From assembly GCF_045223415.1 (NCBI RefSeq), contig NZ_JBEQZJ010000008.1, positions 1-64,000 of the forward strand: a DNA stretch of 64,000 nt. Direction: 5' to 3'. Both the position numbers and the translations under genes were made by a program. The first letter of the stretch is position 1, and each line of letters begins with the position of its first letter. The notes below the pieces were generated by a model. The model saw nothing but the letters and a program-made list of their open reading frames with translations, was not told the origin of the DNA and did not search any database. This document shows positions 55,601 to 63,294 of the stretch, one piece after another. Source of the stretch: Hoskinsella mucinilytica. GTDB lineage: Bacteria; Bacillota_I; Bacilli_A; Erysipelotrichales; Erysipelotrichaceae.

Positions 55601-57759
55601 TCAGCAACATAAAAGAAAAATGGTTCAGCATATAATTCTGTTTCCTGACCATTTGTACCTTTTGATGTTTGTTGTACTACATAAGCTCCATAAGCTAGAT
55701 CAGGAGAATAGGCAGTTCCTGTATTGTCAGTTTTCATAACTGTATATTCCTTCTTTGTGCCACTCTTCTTCGCCAGTTCGATTGCTTGATGGATATTACC
55801 TTTTGCTTCATCATAATATTTCTTAGCCACTGCTTTGAATTCTGCATCTACTTCAGGTTTTGTAATTTCACTATTCTCACCATCTGTAATAAATTTCGCA
55901 ATTTCAAATTTTCCTGTACGTACTTTATCTGAAGCTTCGACTTTTACTAGAAAGTGATATGGTTCTCCATCTTGTACTATCATATCTTTTGTGACTGGGT
56001 AATAAAGATCAGATTGTTCATAACCTTTCGGAGCCTTGATTTCTTTCCAATAATACCAACTGTTATCATCAGCAGAGCCGAAGTAAAGACCCTTTTTACC
56101 ATTCTTGTCTGTATAGGCACTGGTATCTGCATAACCATTTTTGTCTGTAGTGACTTCCATGACTTTCTCGCCTTTATGATAAAGAACCTGTTTTCTGTTC
56201 TCTGGATTGTAAATATCATTGGCTGCGTAAAGACCATAAACTGCATCACTTAAGACCGCATCTCCCTGTGTCTGTTTACTTCCTGTAGAAGTATTCGCAC
56301 TAGGCACTATGCTGTTGTTTTGATTGAATTCTTCTTCTGTTAGACCGTTCATGACCTTATGAATATCCTCGTCAAACTTGTCTAATTGAATGGATAAAGT
56401 AAAACGCTGGTTATCTTTTGTTAGATCAACTTCTCCACTGCCATTCATTTCTTTAGAAACGGTTGTTTCAGGGTCAAGATAATAATACTTGCCACTGTTT
56501 GTTTCCACTGCTTTATACGTATGCTTTGAATTTTGATAAGCATTGATTTGACTATCTAAATCCTGCTGTGCTTTTTTATCTGCTTCTGCTTGTGCTTCCT
56601 TTTCAGATGGATACCATCCCTGTGATGTGCTATAGAGCTGCATAGCAGAATTTAAGTCATCCCAGTTTGTTACATACGTTTCACTATATGTTGCAGAAGA
56701 AAATCCCTGTTCGATATGTGAGGACATGGATACTTTTCCATCTGTATCTGTTTTTGCTTTACCAAGGGAAACATCGTCACGAAAAAACTCAAACTCAATA
56801 TCCTTGATTCCTTTCTTAGAATCTCTATCTGTCTTGTTCAATTTTAATTCAGCATCTACTTTTCCTTTTCCTGTTTTCTTTGAAGAAATATCTGCTGTTT
56901 CGGGTTGTACTGCCACCTTATAGGATACTCTCATACTCTTTGGATCTTTCACTCCAAAAACAGCCAATGTTTGATTCAATGGTTGATAGTAGCCAATTTC
57001 AGCATTTGTAGCTTCATTTTTCAAATAATAGGCATCAAAAACAATATTACCATTATCAGAAGCACTCTTATCAGCCCATATGGTGAGTTGATTATCGTTT
57101 CTTTCAACATGAATACCCTTTGGTACGCTATTTGTTAGATAAGCAGAAAATGTTTTAGAAACATCTGTTAAAGTAATTGCATGTTCTTTCCCATAACCTT
57201 GTAACTCTACCGTGTTGTTTTTAAAAGATACATTCGAGTAAATAACATTCAATCTATTGTTGATAATGTCTACTTTAGCTTGTACTGCTGAAGGTATCTG
57301 TGAAAATCCGTTTGGTTTCTTCACTCTCCAAATTAAGAGTTGTGTTGCCGCAAGCATTTCCTTGGAATTATCACCTTTAAAACCGTAACCAAGACTAGAA
57401 ATATAACCCATACGATCTATTTGAGCATCAGAAAATCCTATATTTTTGAATGCTGATCGTCCATATATCTTCTCATGAGCATAGTTAATGTTATTTGAAA
57501 TCTGAACATCAGGCTCTACACAATATGCTTTTTGTCCATCTATTCTGAAATCATATATTGGATATTTTTTGGGACTGCTCACTGTGCCAGAAAAACGATC
57601 TTCAATCGAGAAATTGATATTAGCTTCATATCCTGTAGCTGTAAAACTAGCTGTATGCGTACTTGCCATGACTGGCGTTGTGTTTAATAAGGTAAAGAAA
57701 GAATAAAAGGCAGCAAGAGCCACCTTAGATATTTTTTTAATTTTATTTTTTAACTTCAT
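52621..57759 (-). CDS. thioester and Cna-B/SpaA-type surface adhesin
   Basis: 1712 residues from ATG 57759 (AAAGGAG upstream). Signal peptide, then a thioester-type domain: Cys in KAYCVEP (about 80) and Gln in AATQLLIW (about 140), the pair that forms a covalent host-binding bond. About ten SpaA/Cna-B repeats follow, with recurring KxD/KxxA starts and E-x-x-A-P-x-G-Y/F ends (EIKAPNGF, EITAPNGY). The C-terminus is a sorting-signal layout, VVKTGD, hydrophobic helix, KNRKKN. The usual LPxTG is replaced. No sortase is encoded on the element, so a host sortase is needed. Confidence 0.9.
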   Translation of the reverse strand: MKLKNKIKKISKVALAAFYSFFTLLNTTPVMASTHTASFTATGYEANINFSIEDRFSGTVSSPKKYPIYDFRIDGQKAYCVEPDVQISNNINYAHEKIYGRSAFKNIGFSDAQIDRMGYISSLGYGFKGDNSKEMLAATQLLIWRVKKPNGFSQIPSAVQAKVDIINNRLNVIYSNVSFKNNTVELQGYGKEHAITLTDVSKTFSAYLTNSVPKGIHVERNDNQLTIWADKSASDNGNIVFDAYYLKNEATNAEIGYYQPLNQTLAVFGVKDPKSMRVSYKVAVQPETADISSKKTGKGKVDAELKLNKTDRDSKKGIKDIEFEFFRDDVSLGKAKTDTDGKVSMSSHIEQGFSSATYSETYVTNWDDLNSAMQLYSTSQGWYPSEKEAQAEADKKAQQDLDSQINAYQNSKHTYKAVETNSGKYYYLDPETTVSKEMNGSGEVDLTKDNQRFTLSIQLDKFDEDIHKVMNGLTEEEFNQNNSIVPSANTSTGSKQTQGDAVLSDAVYGLYAANDIYNPENRKQVLYHKGEKVMEVTTDKNGYADTSAYTDKNGKKGLYFGSADDNSWYYWKEIKAPKGYEQSDLYYPVTKDMIVQDGEPYHFLVKVEASDKVRTGKFEIAKFITDGENSEITKPEVDAEFKAVAKKYYDEAKGNIHQAIELAKKSGTKKEYTVMKTDNTGTAYSPDLAYGAYVVQQTSKGTNGQETELYAEPFFFYVAETTDGQTYVYGEDEKGNHIGSSTDESVHFYINNRPFDSYVQVVKKDAETGKNVSLNYATFKVQMLDEDEKAITNYKKKTIRTDDNGYISMKVGSSWYSEFTTNSDNRISIGSKIVDFFASDKNYEENESYDKAKVKLPVPLPASKYKLTEITAPDYFVIAKESKVFEITSSNVSGKDEDGEPVVEIEMSNKEVKGQVSVKKEGEVLTSVGKDKNGNIQFHYEVQGIAGAIYEVRAREDVLDPADGSIMYKAGTVLDTITTGKDGVATSKKLPLSKLEVEEIKAPNGFIITHDIQYAELEYEDQNTELVFDSVTYFNERQKLDMSVIKKDSETKKPLAGSTFGVYATKDIKSATGKVVVEKGTLIETAISDSKGLVDFSADYPLSTYEIKEIKPSIGYATNKDVLKVDGTYQGQSIPVIKYRNEVLNEMTKVEVYKQDITDESEIEGALLTVYPKEQQGEIFDTWISGQDGENEDGSIKPHLIKGLEINKTYILHEESSPYGFALTNDIEFKIKDTGEIQKVTMKDELVMGTLKWNKTGEIFNQVITGQNEFGTTYSPVWNESNLLNAEITIYAAEDIKIGNNVYYKANEKVQILESDLEARVSKKLPVGRYYYLESKTPHGYITDTNKHYFSIEDNQSTTIQIVTSILENKRPSFDIDMKKVMEQQSYFKNEEAYKDVVFGIYAREDIYDYKEQVAIKNSSMIATTGIDEQGHLVDVPDLPNGVYFIKELATNSQYKLNDKEYDFEVSYHGEDVSCYTIHIGDAGKVENKLARGNVRVRKVDTIHSEKIMSGITFNLSVKEDMSEVVATAMTGDDSVAYFNDLELGTYYIQEAEQLDGYSLNNHIYKAIVTTDGMELEIKCENKPTEIVFSKVDITNKRELEGAIITVTDKKTNEVIDQWTSTKDSHIIRYLVEGKEYVMTEITAPNGYKKAESITFVAKDGMKVTMSDERKQEVVKTGDETDTSKAVLLFGVSLFVIGSLLYLKNRKKNDNE

Positions 57760-57807
57760 TTTGTTAGCTCCTTTCAAAAAGAAAAGAGATCGTTATGACC
57801 TCTTCAA

Positions 57808-58443
57808 TTAACTGTAAATACGAATGATGTAGAAATATCTAGTACCACATTCAGTTTCACCGTATTCTGTTTTATATTGTGAAAAAGTTCCATCACCATG
57901 CAATTGATTTTCAGTCATTTCGGCTTGTACCTGAGCATCAATTTCAGCTTCTCGATCTATTGGATAAGCACCTGATGGAATCATATTATCACAAACTGGA
58001 ACAGAAGGCTTGGGATCAGAAGGTTTAGGATTAACTGGTTTGGTTTCCTCTGGCTTTGGTGTAACCTGTGGCTTTGATACTTCCTGCTTAGGTAAATCGG
58101 TTTGAGGTTGTTCCTGTGAAGTAGAAGGCTGTGAAATAATTTCCTGTTGATTATTAGGTAAAGATGAAGATTGTTTAGAGTTTTCTGTTATATTCTCTGA
58201 ATTCTTTGAAGTTGCTTTGGTTTGATTTGTTTCAGTTTGGTGATTGCTCTCTATTACAGAATCTGTCTTATCGCTCTTTTCACCATTATCATCCTTTTTA
58301 TCTTCAACATTTGTTTTCTGAGTTTCAACTTTTTCTTCACTCTTTAATTTGGGAGATTCAGCTTTCTTATCTTCATTAACTTGCGTGCAACCAGTCATGA
58401 ACATTCCCACAACAATGAACCATATCCAATATTTTCTCTTCAC
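57808..58443 (-). CDS. predicted lipoprotein with disordered linker
   Basis: 211 residues from GTG 58443, spaced 9 bp from GAGAG. Lipobox FMTGC near residue 16. A long Lys/Glu/Gln/Ser/Pro-rich linker (about 20-150, with PKPEETKPVNPKPSDPKP repeats) spans the wall. A small C-terminal domain with three Cys (VCDNMIPSGAYPIDREAEIDAQVQ, ECGTRYFYIIRIY in part) ends the protein. It lies directly upstream of the adhesin gene; a surface-exposed partner is likely. Confidence 0.75.
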   Translation of the reverse strand: MKRKYWIWFIVVGMFMTGCTQVNEDKKAESPKLKSEEKVETQKTNVEDKKDDNGEKSDKTDSVIESNHQTETNQTKATSKNSENITENSKQSSSLPNNQQEIISQPSTSQEQPQTDLPKQEVSKPQVTPKPEETKPVNPKPSDPKPSVPVCDNMIPSGAYPIDREAEIDAQVQAEMTENQLHGDGTFSQYKTEYGETECGTRYFYIIRIYS

Positions 58444-58523
58444 ATTTATCAACTCTCTTTCTACACATAATGTAGCATATATAACTTATTATCACAATTG
58501 TATCATAATTCTTCTACATAATA

Positions 58524-58626
58524 TTTTTTTGAGTTGGTGATTTTTTTTGAGTTGGTAACAGGGGGAGAGTGTGAGAGGGGGATTTCCAAAAAAATTTGGC
58601 TATCATTTTTTTCGATAATACCCCCT
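58524..58626. repeat. repeat-rich non-coding region, candidate origin (oriT or replication)
   Basis: Two direct copies of a T-tract plus GAGTTGGT (58524-58538 and 58541-58556). Then a G-rich segment and nested inverted repeats: AGGGGG (58576-58581) with CCCCCT (58621-58626), enclosing CCAAA/TTTGG (58586-58599) and TATC/GATA (58601-58617). No gene here. The organisation is typical of recognition sites for DNA-processing proteins. Confidence 0.5.
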
Positions 58627-58641
58627 TTTCAGTATATTAGG

Positions 58642-59592
58642 CTATCTTGAATCACGCTCCGCTTTTTTTCTTTGTTGGTATCGCTGATATAGCTCTAAAG
58701 CTTTCACAATAGTATCTTCAATTTCCTTTTCAGACGTCTTGTTACTAAAGAAATTTCTAATACGGTTCTTTGGTATCTTGATTTTTTCAACTTGATTCGG
58801 CTTTTCTTCCTGCATAATAGCTTCTAAATCTTTGGTTGATAGCAGACCATCTTTCTCCAGCTTGTGCATTTTAATAGTTTGAGCATGTGATGGCGTACAT
58901 TCATTGCATTGCATATACTCTAATAAGCATTGTTGATTTTCTTTGCTTAAATAAGAAATTTCAACCGCAGGGCGTAGCGCAATGAGGTTTTCATCCACCA
59001 TATCCAAAATAGGTTCTATTAAATCGGTTAAACGAACATATCTTTTGATTTGCGCTACACTTTCTTCAACTTCTTCAGCCAGTTTTTCATTAGATCTCAA
59101 CTTCGGTCCCAATGGAGCCGAGGTTAAATCGGTTCTGTTGCCTTGTGCATTCATAGCTTCAAGTCGCATTTTATATGCAAATGCTTTTTCTGATGGAAGT
59201 ATTTTTTCACGCTGTCGTAAGTTTGTATCCGTCATTAATATAGTTGCTTCATCATCACTCATTTGACGTACAATACAAGGAATTGTTTCTTTTTCTGCAA
59301 GAATACAGCCTAGTTTTCTTCGATGACCTGCAATCATTTCATAACCACCATCAGATTTAGGGCGAACTATTGCTGGAATTGACACTCCATGCTTTGTGAT
59401 AGAATCAGCCAATTCAAACATCTCTCGATCCTCTTTTACTTTAAACGGATGATTAGGAAAATCACTAATATCTTTTATCTTAATATCAATGATTTTTTCT
59501 TCCTTTTCCTCTCGCTTTGTCTTTTCTGACTTAAAAAGTATATCCTCATCGAGATCGGGTATCTGCATGTCGCTCAAGGTCTTTCTTGGCAT
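58642..59592 (-). CDS. parB: ParB-like partition protein
   Basis: 316 residues. The ParB nuclease-like domain is clear (FPNHPFKV, MIAGHRRKLGCI, TDTNLRQREKILPSEKAFAY), followed by an HTH region with KLRSNEKLAEEV and ALRPAVEISYL. It binds centromere-like sites and helps keep the circular form. It overlaps parA by 47 bp; ATG 59592 follows GGAGGTGGAG. Confidence 0.92.
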   Translation of the reverse strand: MPRKTLSDMQIPDLDEDILFKSEKTKREEKEEKIIDIKIKDISDFPNHPFKVKEDREMFELADSITKHGVSIPAIVRPKSDGGYEMIAGHRRKLGCILAEKETIPCIVRQMSDDEATILMTDTNLRQREKILPSEKAFAYKMRLEAMNAQGNRTDLTSAPLGPKLRSNEKLAEEVEESVAQIKRYVRLTDLIEPILDMVDENLIALRPAVEISYLSKENQQCLLEYMQCNECTPSHAQTIKMHKLEKDGLLSTKDLEAIMQEEKPNQVEKIKIPKNRIRNFFSNKTSEKEIEDTIVKALELYQRYQQRKKAERDSR

Positions 59593-60367
59593 GACGCTCC
59601 ACCTCCCTTGCTAGCGATGCATAAGCAAACGCACCATCATTGCTCTTATCAAATGTGAAGATACTTTGCCCCACACTTGATGCTTCACTGATAGCAATCC
59701 TTCGAGGAATACTTTTAGGAAACACTGGAAAATGTTGACCGTACTTTGCTGTGATTTGACTTTGAATATTTCTAGATTGATTAGTTCTTTCATCTGTCAT
59801 TGTCACAAGAATTCCTTCAATTTCCAATTCAGGATTTATATCTTCTTTTGTTTTCAAGATTGATGAAATTAAATCCTTTGTTCCTGCTGAAGATAGATAT
59901 TCTGATTGTGTTGGAATAATCACGCTGTTTGCACAAGCAAAGGCATTGATTGTTAAAGCTCCAAGTGATGGACTACAATCAATGATAATGTAATCGTACT
60001 GATTTTTTAAAGGTGTGATCACGTCCTTTAAAACTGTTTCTTTGTTTTCTAGATTAGCCAATGTTAATTCAATAGCAGCAAGTCGATTATTCGTTGGTAT
60101 AAAATCAAACCCTTCTGTGTGATGTAAGATAGTATCATATTGACATTTATCACTTACAATGACTTCCAACATCATATTAGCACTTGTCTTAGACAATTTA
60201 TTAGGCTGATAACCTAATGCTTTGCCTGAATCACCCTGAGGATCAAAATCGATCAACAAAACTTTCTTCCTGTTGATACTTAAGGCACTCGCTAAATTGA
60301 TACTTGTGGTTGTTTTCCCAACTCCACCTTTTTGATTAGATATGGCTATCACTTTTCCATATGACAT
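59546..60367 (-). CDS. parA: ParA-like partition ATPase
   Basis: 273 residues. Deviant Walker A KGGVGKTTTS near residue 15, the switch motif DFDPQGDSG, and Walker B-like YIIIDCSPSLG. It segregates the element during its extrachromosomal state together with ParB. ATG 60367 follows AAAGGAG. A hairpin with a T-run lies in its leader. Confidence 0.93.
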   Translation of the reverse strand: MSYGKVIAISNQKGGVGKTTTSINLASALSINRKKVLLIDFDPQGDSGKALGYQPNKLSKTSANMMLEVIVSDKCQYDTILHHTEGFDFIPTNNRLAAIELTLANLENKETVLKDVITPLKNQYDYIIIDCSPSLGALTINAFACANSVIIPTQSEYLSSAGTKDLISSILKTKEDINPELEIEGILVTMTDERTNQSRNIQSQITAKYGQHFPVFPKSIPRRIAISEASSVGQSIFTFDKSNDGAFAYASLAREVERHAKKDLERHADTRSR

Positions 60368-60416
60368 TTTATTTTCTCCTTTCCTTAAGCCAGCTCTATT
60401 AAAACTGGCTATGTAA

Positions 60417-60446
60417 AAAGCACCATTTCGTAAGAAACAGTGCTTT
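60417..60446 (-). terminator. terminator-like hairpin in the parA leader next to attR
   Basis: AAAGCAC (60417-60423) pairs with GTGCTTT (60440-60446); on the minus strand T residues follow. It would stop host transcription entering from the right, or act as an attenuator for parA. Confidence 0.6.
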
Positions 60447-60497
60447 ATGATTAAATAGCTATGTCAAATTATCCTTTATTTATCGTGTTATTTGAAT

Positions 60498-60520
60498 TTG
60501 TCCTAAGTTCGATGAAGCCA
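60498..60520. other. attR junction
   Basis: The arm TTGTCCTAA (60498-60506), a short spacer, then core ATGAA (60512-60516), followed by host collagen-gene sequence (GCC ACA GGT). The arm and core mirror attL. Confidence 0.75.
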
Positions 60521-61005
60521 CAGGTGCAACAGGTCCACAGGGTCCACAAGGACCTATGGGGAATACTGGACCTGCGGGGGAATCGGCATTACTTCCTCAA
60601 TTTGCCAGTGGGGGAATGTATTCATATTCTGGCAAACAGCTTTGTTCACAAGATGCATTGCCATTTGATATCAGTAATATCCAATGTGGTGTTTGTGTGT
60701 CAGATGATTACGAAAGTTTGATCATAAGACAACCGGGTACCTATATGGTTGAATTTGGAATGTTGGTGTCAAATATGCCATGTGTTGGTGATTGTATCGG
60801 AATCGAATTGAATCATGAGTTATTGATTGAGGAAAGCAGAATGCCTGCATTATGTGAGAATACATTTGTAACGGGGGTTTGTATTCTGATATTGAATGAG
60901 CAGGATGAGCTGAGTCTTGTGGCAGATTGTGAGAATGGTTTTGATTTATGTTGTCACAACAATACCATCAATGCATATCTTGTGGTTCATCAGATCAATG
61001 CATAA
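60517..61005 (+). pseudogene. collagen-like protein, 3' part with BclA-like C-terminal domain
   Basis: The open frame begins with Gly-X-Y triplets (ATGATGPQGPQGPMGNTGPAG) and continues into a 130-residue beta-rich domain: SGGMYSYSGKQ, IIRQPGTYMVEFGML, LSLVADCENGFDL, TINAYLVVHQINA. This is the jelly-roll C-terminal domain of BclA-like exosporium or surface collagen proteins. It lacks its own promoter, ribosome site and N-terminus, which lie at 8612. An internal ATG at 60556 could yield only the C-terminal domain. Confidence 0.85.
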
Positions 61006-61044
61006 ATGGCAGGGAAACCTGCCTATACATAGGGGTGAGCAATA

Positions 61045-62025
61045 TTGGAAATCAGTGTATGTATGATTGTGAAAAATGAAGAAGAAGTATTGGCCAGATG
61101 TTTGGAATGTGTAAAACAGTTTGCGGATGAAATTGTGATCGTAGATACCGGTAGTGAGGATGACACAAAGGATATCGCAAAAAAGTATACAGATCTGGTA
61201 TTTGATTTTGCTTGGTGTGATGATTTCGGGAAAGCCAGAAACTTTGCGTTTGATCATGGCACAAAAGATTTCAAGATGTGGCTAGATGCTGATGATGTCA
61301 TTTTGCCTGAAGATATTAAAAAGCTTCAAGACTTGAAACAGCGCTTAGATGCTAGTGTGGATATCGTTTTGATGAAATATCATACTGGATTTAATGAACA
61401 AGGAGAGCCTACGTTTACGTATTATCGGGAGCGATTGATCAACGCAAAAAGTCGTTTGGTTTGGCAGGGCGTGATCCATGAAGTGATTCCTCTGATGGGT
61501 AAGTTACAATATGAGGACATTGCGATCACACATAAAAAAATGCATGTGTCTGATCCTGATCGAAACCTTAGAATATTTGAAAGCTTGTTGAAGCAGGGAA
61601 AGACATTGAATCCAAGAGAGCAGTTTTATTATGCAAGAGAGCTCTATTACCATAGAAGATATGCAGAGGCAATCAAGGAGTTTCAAGTGTTTTTAGATGG
61701 AAAACAGGGATGGATAGAAAATAATATTGATGCTTGCGAAATGATGGGATATTGTTTTTATTATGTGAATCAAGAAGAGGAAGCTTTGAAAAGTTATTTT
61801 AGAAGTTTTGTGTATGATGTACCAAGGGCGGAATTGTGTTGTGATATAGGACAGCATTTGTTTGATCGTCAACAATGGCGTCAAGCGATGTATTGGTTTC
61901 AAGTAGCATTGCATTGTGAGATGAATGTGGAAAGTGGAGGCTTTGTGAGAAAGGAATGTTATGAGAGGATTCCTAATGACAGGATAAGAAGATGTCGTCA
62001 ACAGTTAGGGTATGAGAATATGTAA
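61045..62025 (+). CDS. family 2 glycosyltransferase with TPR-like C-terminus
   Basis: 326 residues. GT-A fold: ISVCMIVKNEEEVLARCLE, EIVIVDTGSEDDT, and the metal motif MWLDADDVI. The C-terminal half carries helical TPR-like repeats (ARELYYHRRYAEAIKEF, EEALKSYFRS). Such enzymes often glycosylate collagen-like surface proteins encoded next door. TTG 61045 follows AGGGGTGAG. It is 39 bp behind the collagen 3' part, so the ICE has cut it off from the original promoter. Confidence 0.85.
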   Translation: MEISVCMIVKNEEEVLARCLECVKQFADEIVIVDTGSEDDTKDIAKKYTDLVFDFAWCDDFGKARNFAFDHGTKDFKMWLDADDVILPEDIKKLQDLKQRLDASVDIVLMKYHTGFNEQGEPTFTYYRERLINAKSRLVWQGVIHEVIPLMGKLQYEDIAITHKKMHVSDPDRNLRIFESLLKQGKTLNPREQFYYARELYYHRRYAEAIKEFQVFLDGKQGWIENNIDACEMMGYCFYYVNQEEEALKSYFRSFVYDVPRAELCCDIGQHLFDRQQWRQAMYWFQVALHCEMNVESGGFVRKECYERIPNDRIRRCRQQLGYENM

Positions 62026-62040
62026 GCTTGAAGGTTAGGG

Positions 62041-62060
62041 TCACATGATACACATGTGGC
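62041..62060. terminator. short hairpin after the glycosyltransferase
   Basis: CACATG (62042-62047) pairs with CATGTG over a short loop, followed by a T-rich stretch. Weak terminator candidate between convergent genes. Confidence 0.35.
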
Positions 62061-62179
62061 TTTAACGAAAGCTTTAAGTTAAAACATAAGAGTTAGTCTA
62101 TCGTGCGTACCATGCCATATAAATGATGTACTAAAACGAATTGTAAAGGCAACTTTATGTTTGTTCATATGATCACAGC

Positions 62180-63190
62180 TTATCCTTTTTTATATTTGTC
62201 AAGATTAATTTCAAGCATAGACATAATTTCATCTCGAACTTCTTTTTGTTCTAATATTTCACAGAAGTTCAGATATTGCAATGCAAAATAAATAATACCC
62301 TGTGTGGTACTATTGACTCTTACATAAAAATAATCTTTATCATGTTGATCTTCTCTAAGCATGATGTCCATACCAAATTGATCTAGGATATCATCAAGGA
62401 TTTTCTTGTGACAGTGCATCAGGATAGATTTGATTTCTCCACCATACATATAGGATTTTGTTCGTGTATACTCATAAGGATCTTGAGATTGAGGCAATGA
62501 AGGAGCATTTTGTGCTTCTAGTAATTGAATATCGGCAATCTTATCTACACGATAATGGCTCATAGAATTCATATGATGTGTGTTCTTACAGATCAGATAC
62601 GTGTTATCATTTTCTGTTACTACATAATAAGGATATACCGTATGGATTTTTGGTACATCAGGATGATTGGCATCGATAGGAACTCTTTTCAGTTTTTTGT
62701 TAAGCTCATAATGCATATAAGAAAAGGATACTGCAATGTGTCTGTTAATGGCATCTAGTAGTAATTCTATATTATAGAAAAATTGTTGATTTATAGTCTT
62801 TCTGGGGTTTGCGATATGTACGGTATTGTGAAATTGTTTTTTAAAGTAATCACTTTGTGTGTCTAATAATTTTTCAATGAGATCCTTAGCGTTTATTTTT
62901 GGAATGAAATGTGCAGAATGTATGGCATTGCTTAAAAGATAAACTTCAGTCTTTTCAAATTGACGATCCACTAAATATTTCCCGTCTAAAAAATTATCTG
63001 ATGATTTGATTTCTATACCATATTCAGATAATGCATCAATATGATTTTTTAAGGTACCTCGATTAACATCAATATTGTATATCTGTTTTAAATACTTTTG
63101 TATTTTTACGGAATTTAATGGATGATCCTCATCACTATATTTTTTGTATATTTCATAAATCATAAATGCCAATACTCTATTATTTTTCAT
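62180..63190 (-). CDS. WYL-domain transcriptional regulator
   Basis: 336 residues. An N-terminal winged HTH (about 1-60: LNSVKIQKYLKQIYNIDVNRGTLKNHIDALSEYG in outline), a WYL domain in the middle (VYPYYVVTENDNTYLICKN, HYRVDKIADIQLL) and a C-terminal WCX-like extension. Such regulators sense ligands or nucleic acids. ATG 63190 follows AGGTGAT. It diverges from the PemK-like gene. Confidence 0.88.
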   Translation of the reverse strand: MKNNRVLAFMIYEIYKKYSDEDHPLNSVKIQKYLKQIYNIDVNRGTLKNHIDALSEYGIEIKSSDNFLDGKYLVDRQFEKTEVYLLSNAIHSAHFIPKINAKDLIEKLLDTQSDYFKKQFHNTVHIANPRKTINQQFFYNIELLLDAINRHIAVSFSYMHYELNKKLKRVPIDANHPDVPKIHTVYPYYVVTENDNTYLICKNTHHMNSMSHYRVDKIADIQLLEAQNAPSLPQSQDPYEYTRTKSYMYGGEIKSILMHCHKKILDDILDQFGMDIMLREDQHDKDYFYVRVNSTTQGIIYFALQYLNFCEILEQKEVRDEIMSMLEINLDKYKKG

Positions 63191-63294
63191 TATGCATCAC
63201 CTATATCTATTCTAACATATAGTGAATATTAAAATGATGTAAATTTTGAACAGTTTGTTTTTTATAATAAAAAAGAGAATAGAGGTGATAAAAA

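Larger units (their letters stand above)
8924..60516. mobile_element. integrated conjugative element (Tn1549/CTn-like, serine-recombinase type), about 51.6 kb
   Basis: The element carries a large serine recombinase at its left end. It also has a full conjugation set (relaxase, MobC, VirD4, VirB4, PrgI, TrbL-like, lysozyme/CHAP hydrolase), ParA/ParB at the right end, and accessory cargo. Both ends carry the shared pentamer ATGAA (8924-8928 and 60512-60516), and a single host gene is split across them. Inverted 9-bp arms next to the core (TTAGGACAA at 8930-8938, TTGTCCTAA at 60498-60506) would face each other in the circular form. The backbone order resembles the Tn1549/CTn family known from Clostridia. 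Confidence 0.9.

Noticed and set aside
60461..60721. 86-codon plus-strand frame across attR
   Set aside because: It is the +1 frame of the collagen 3' part; its sequence is low-complexity readthrough of Gly-X-Y codons and it starts inside the element.
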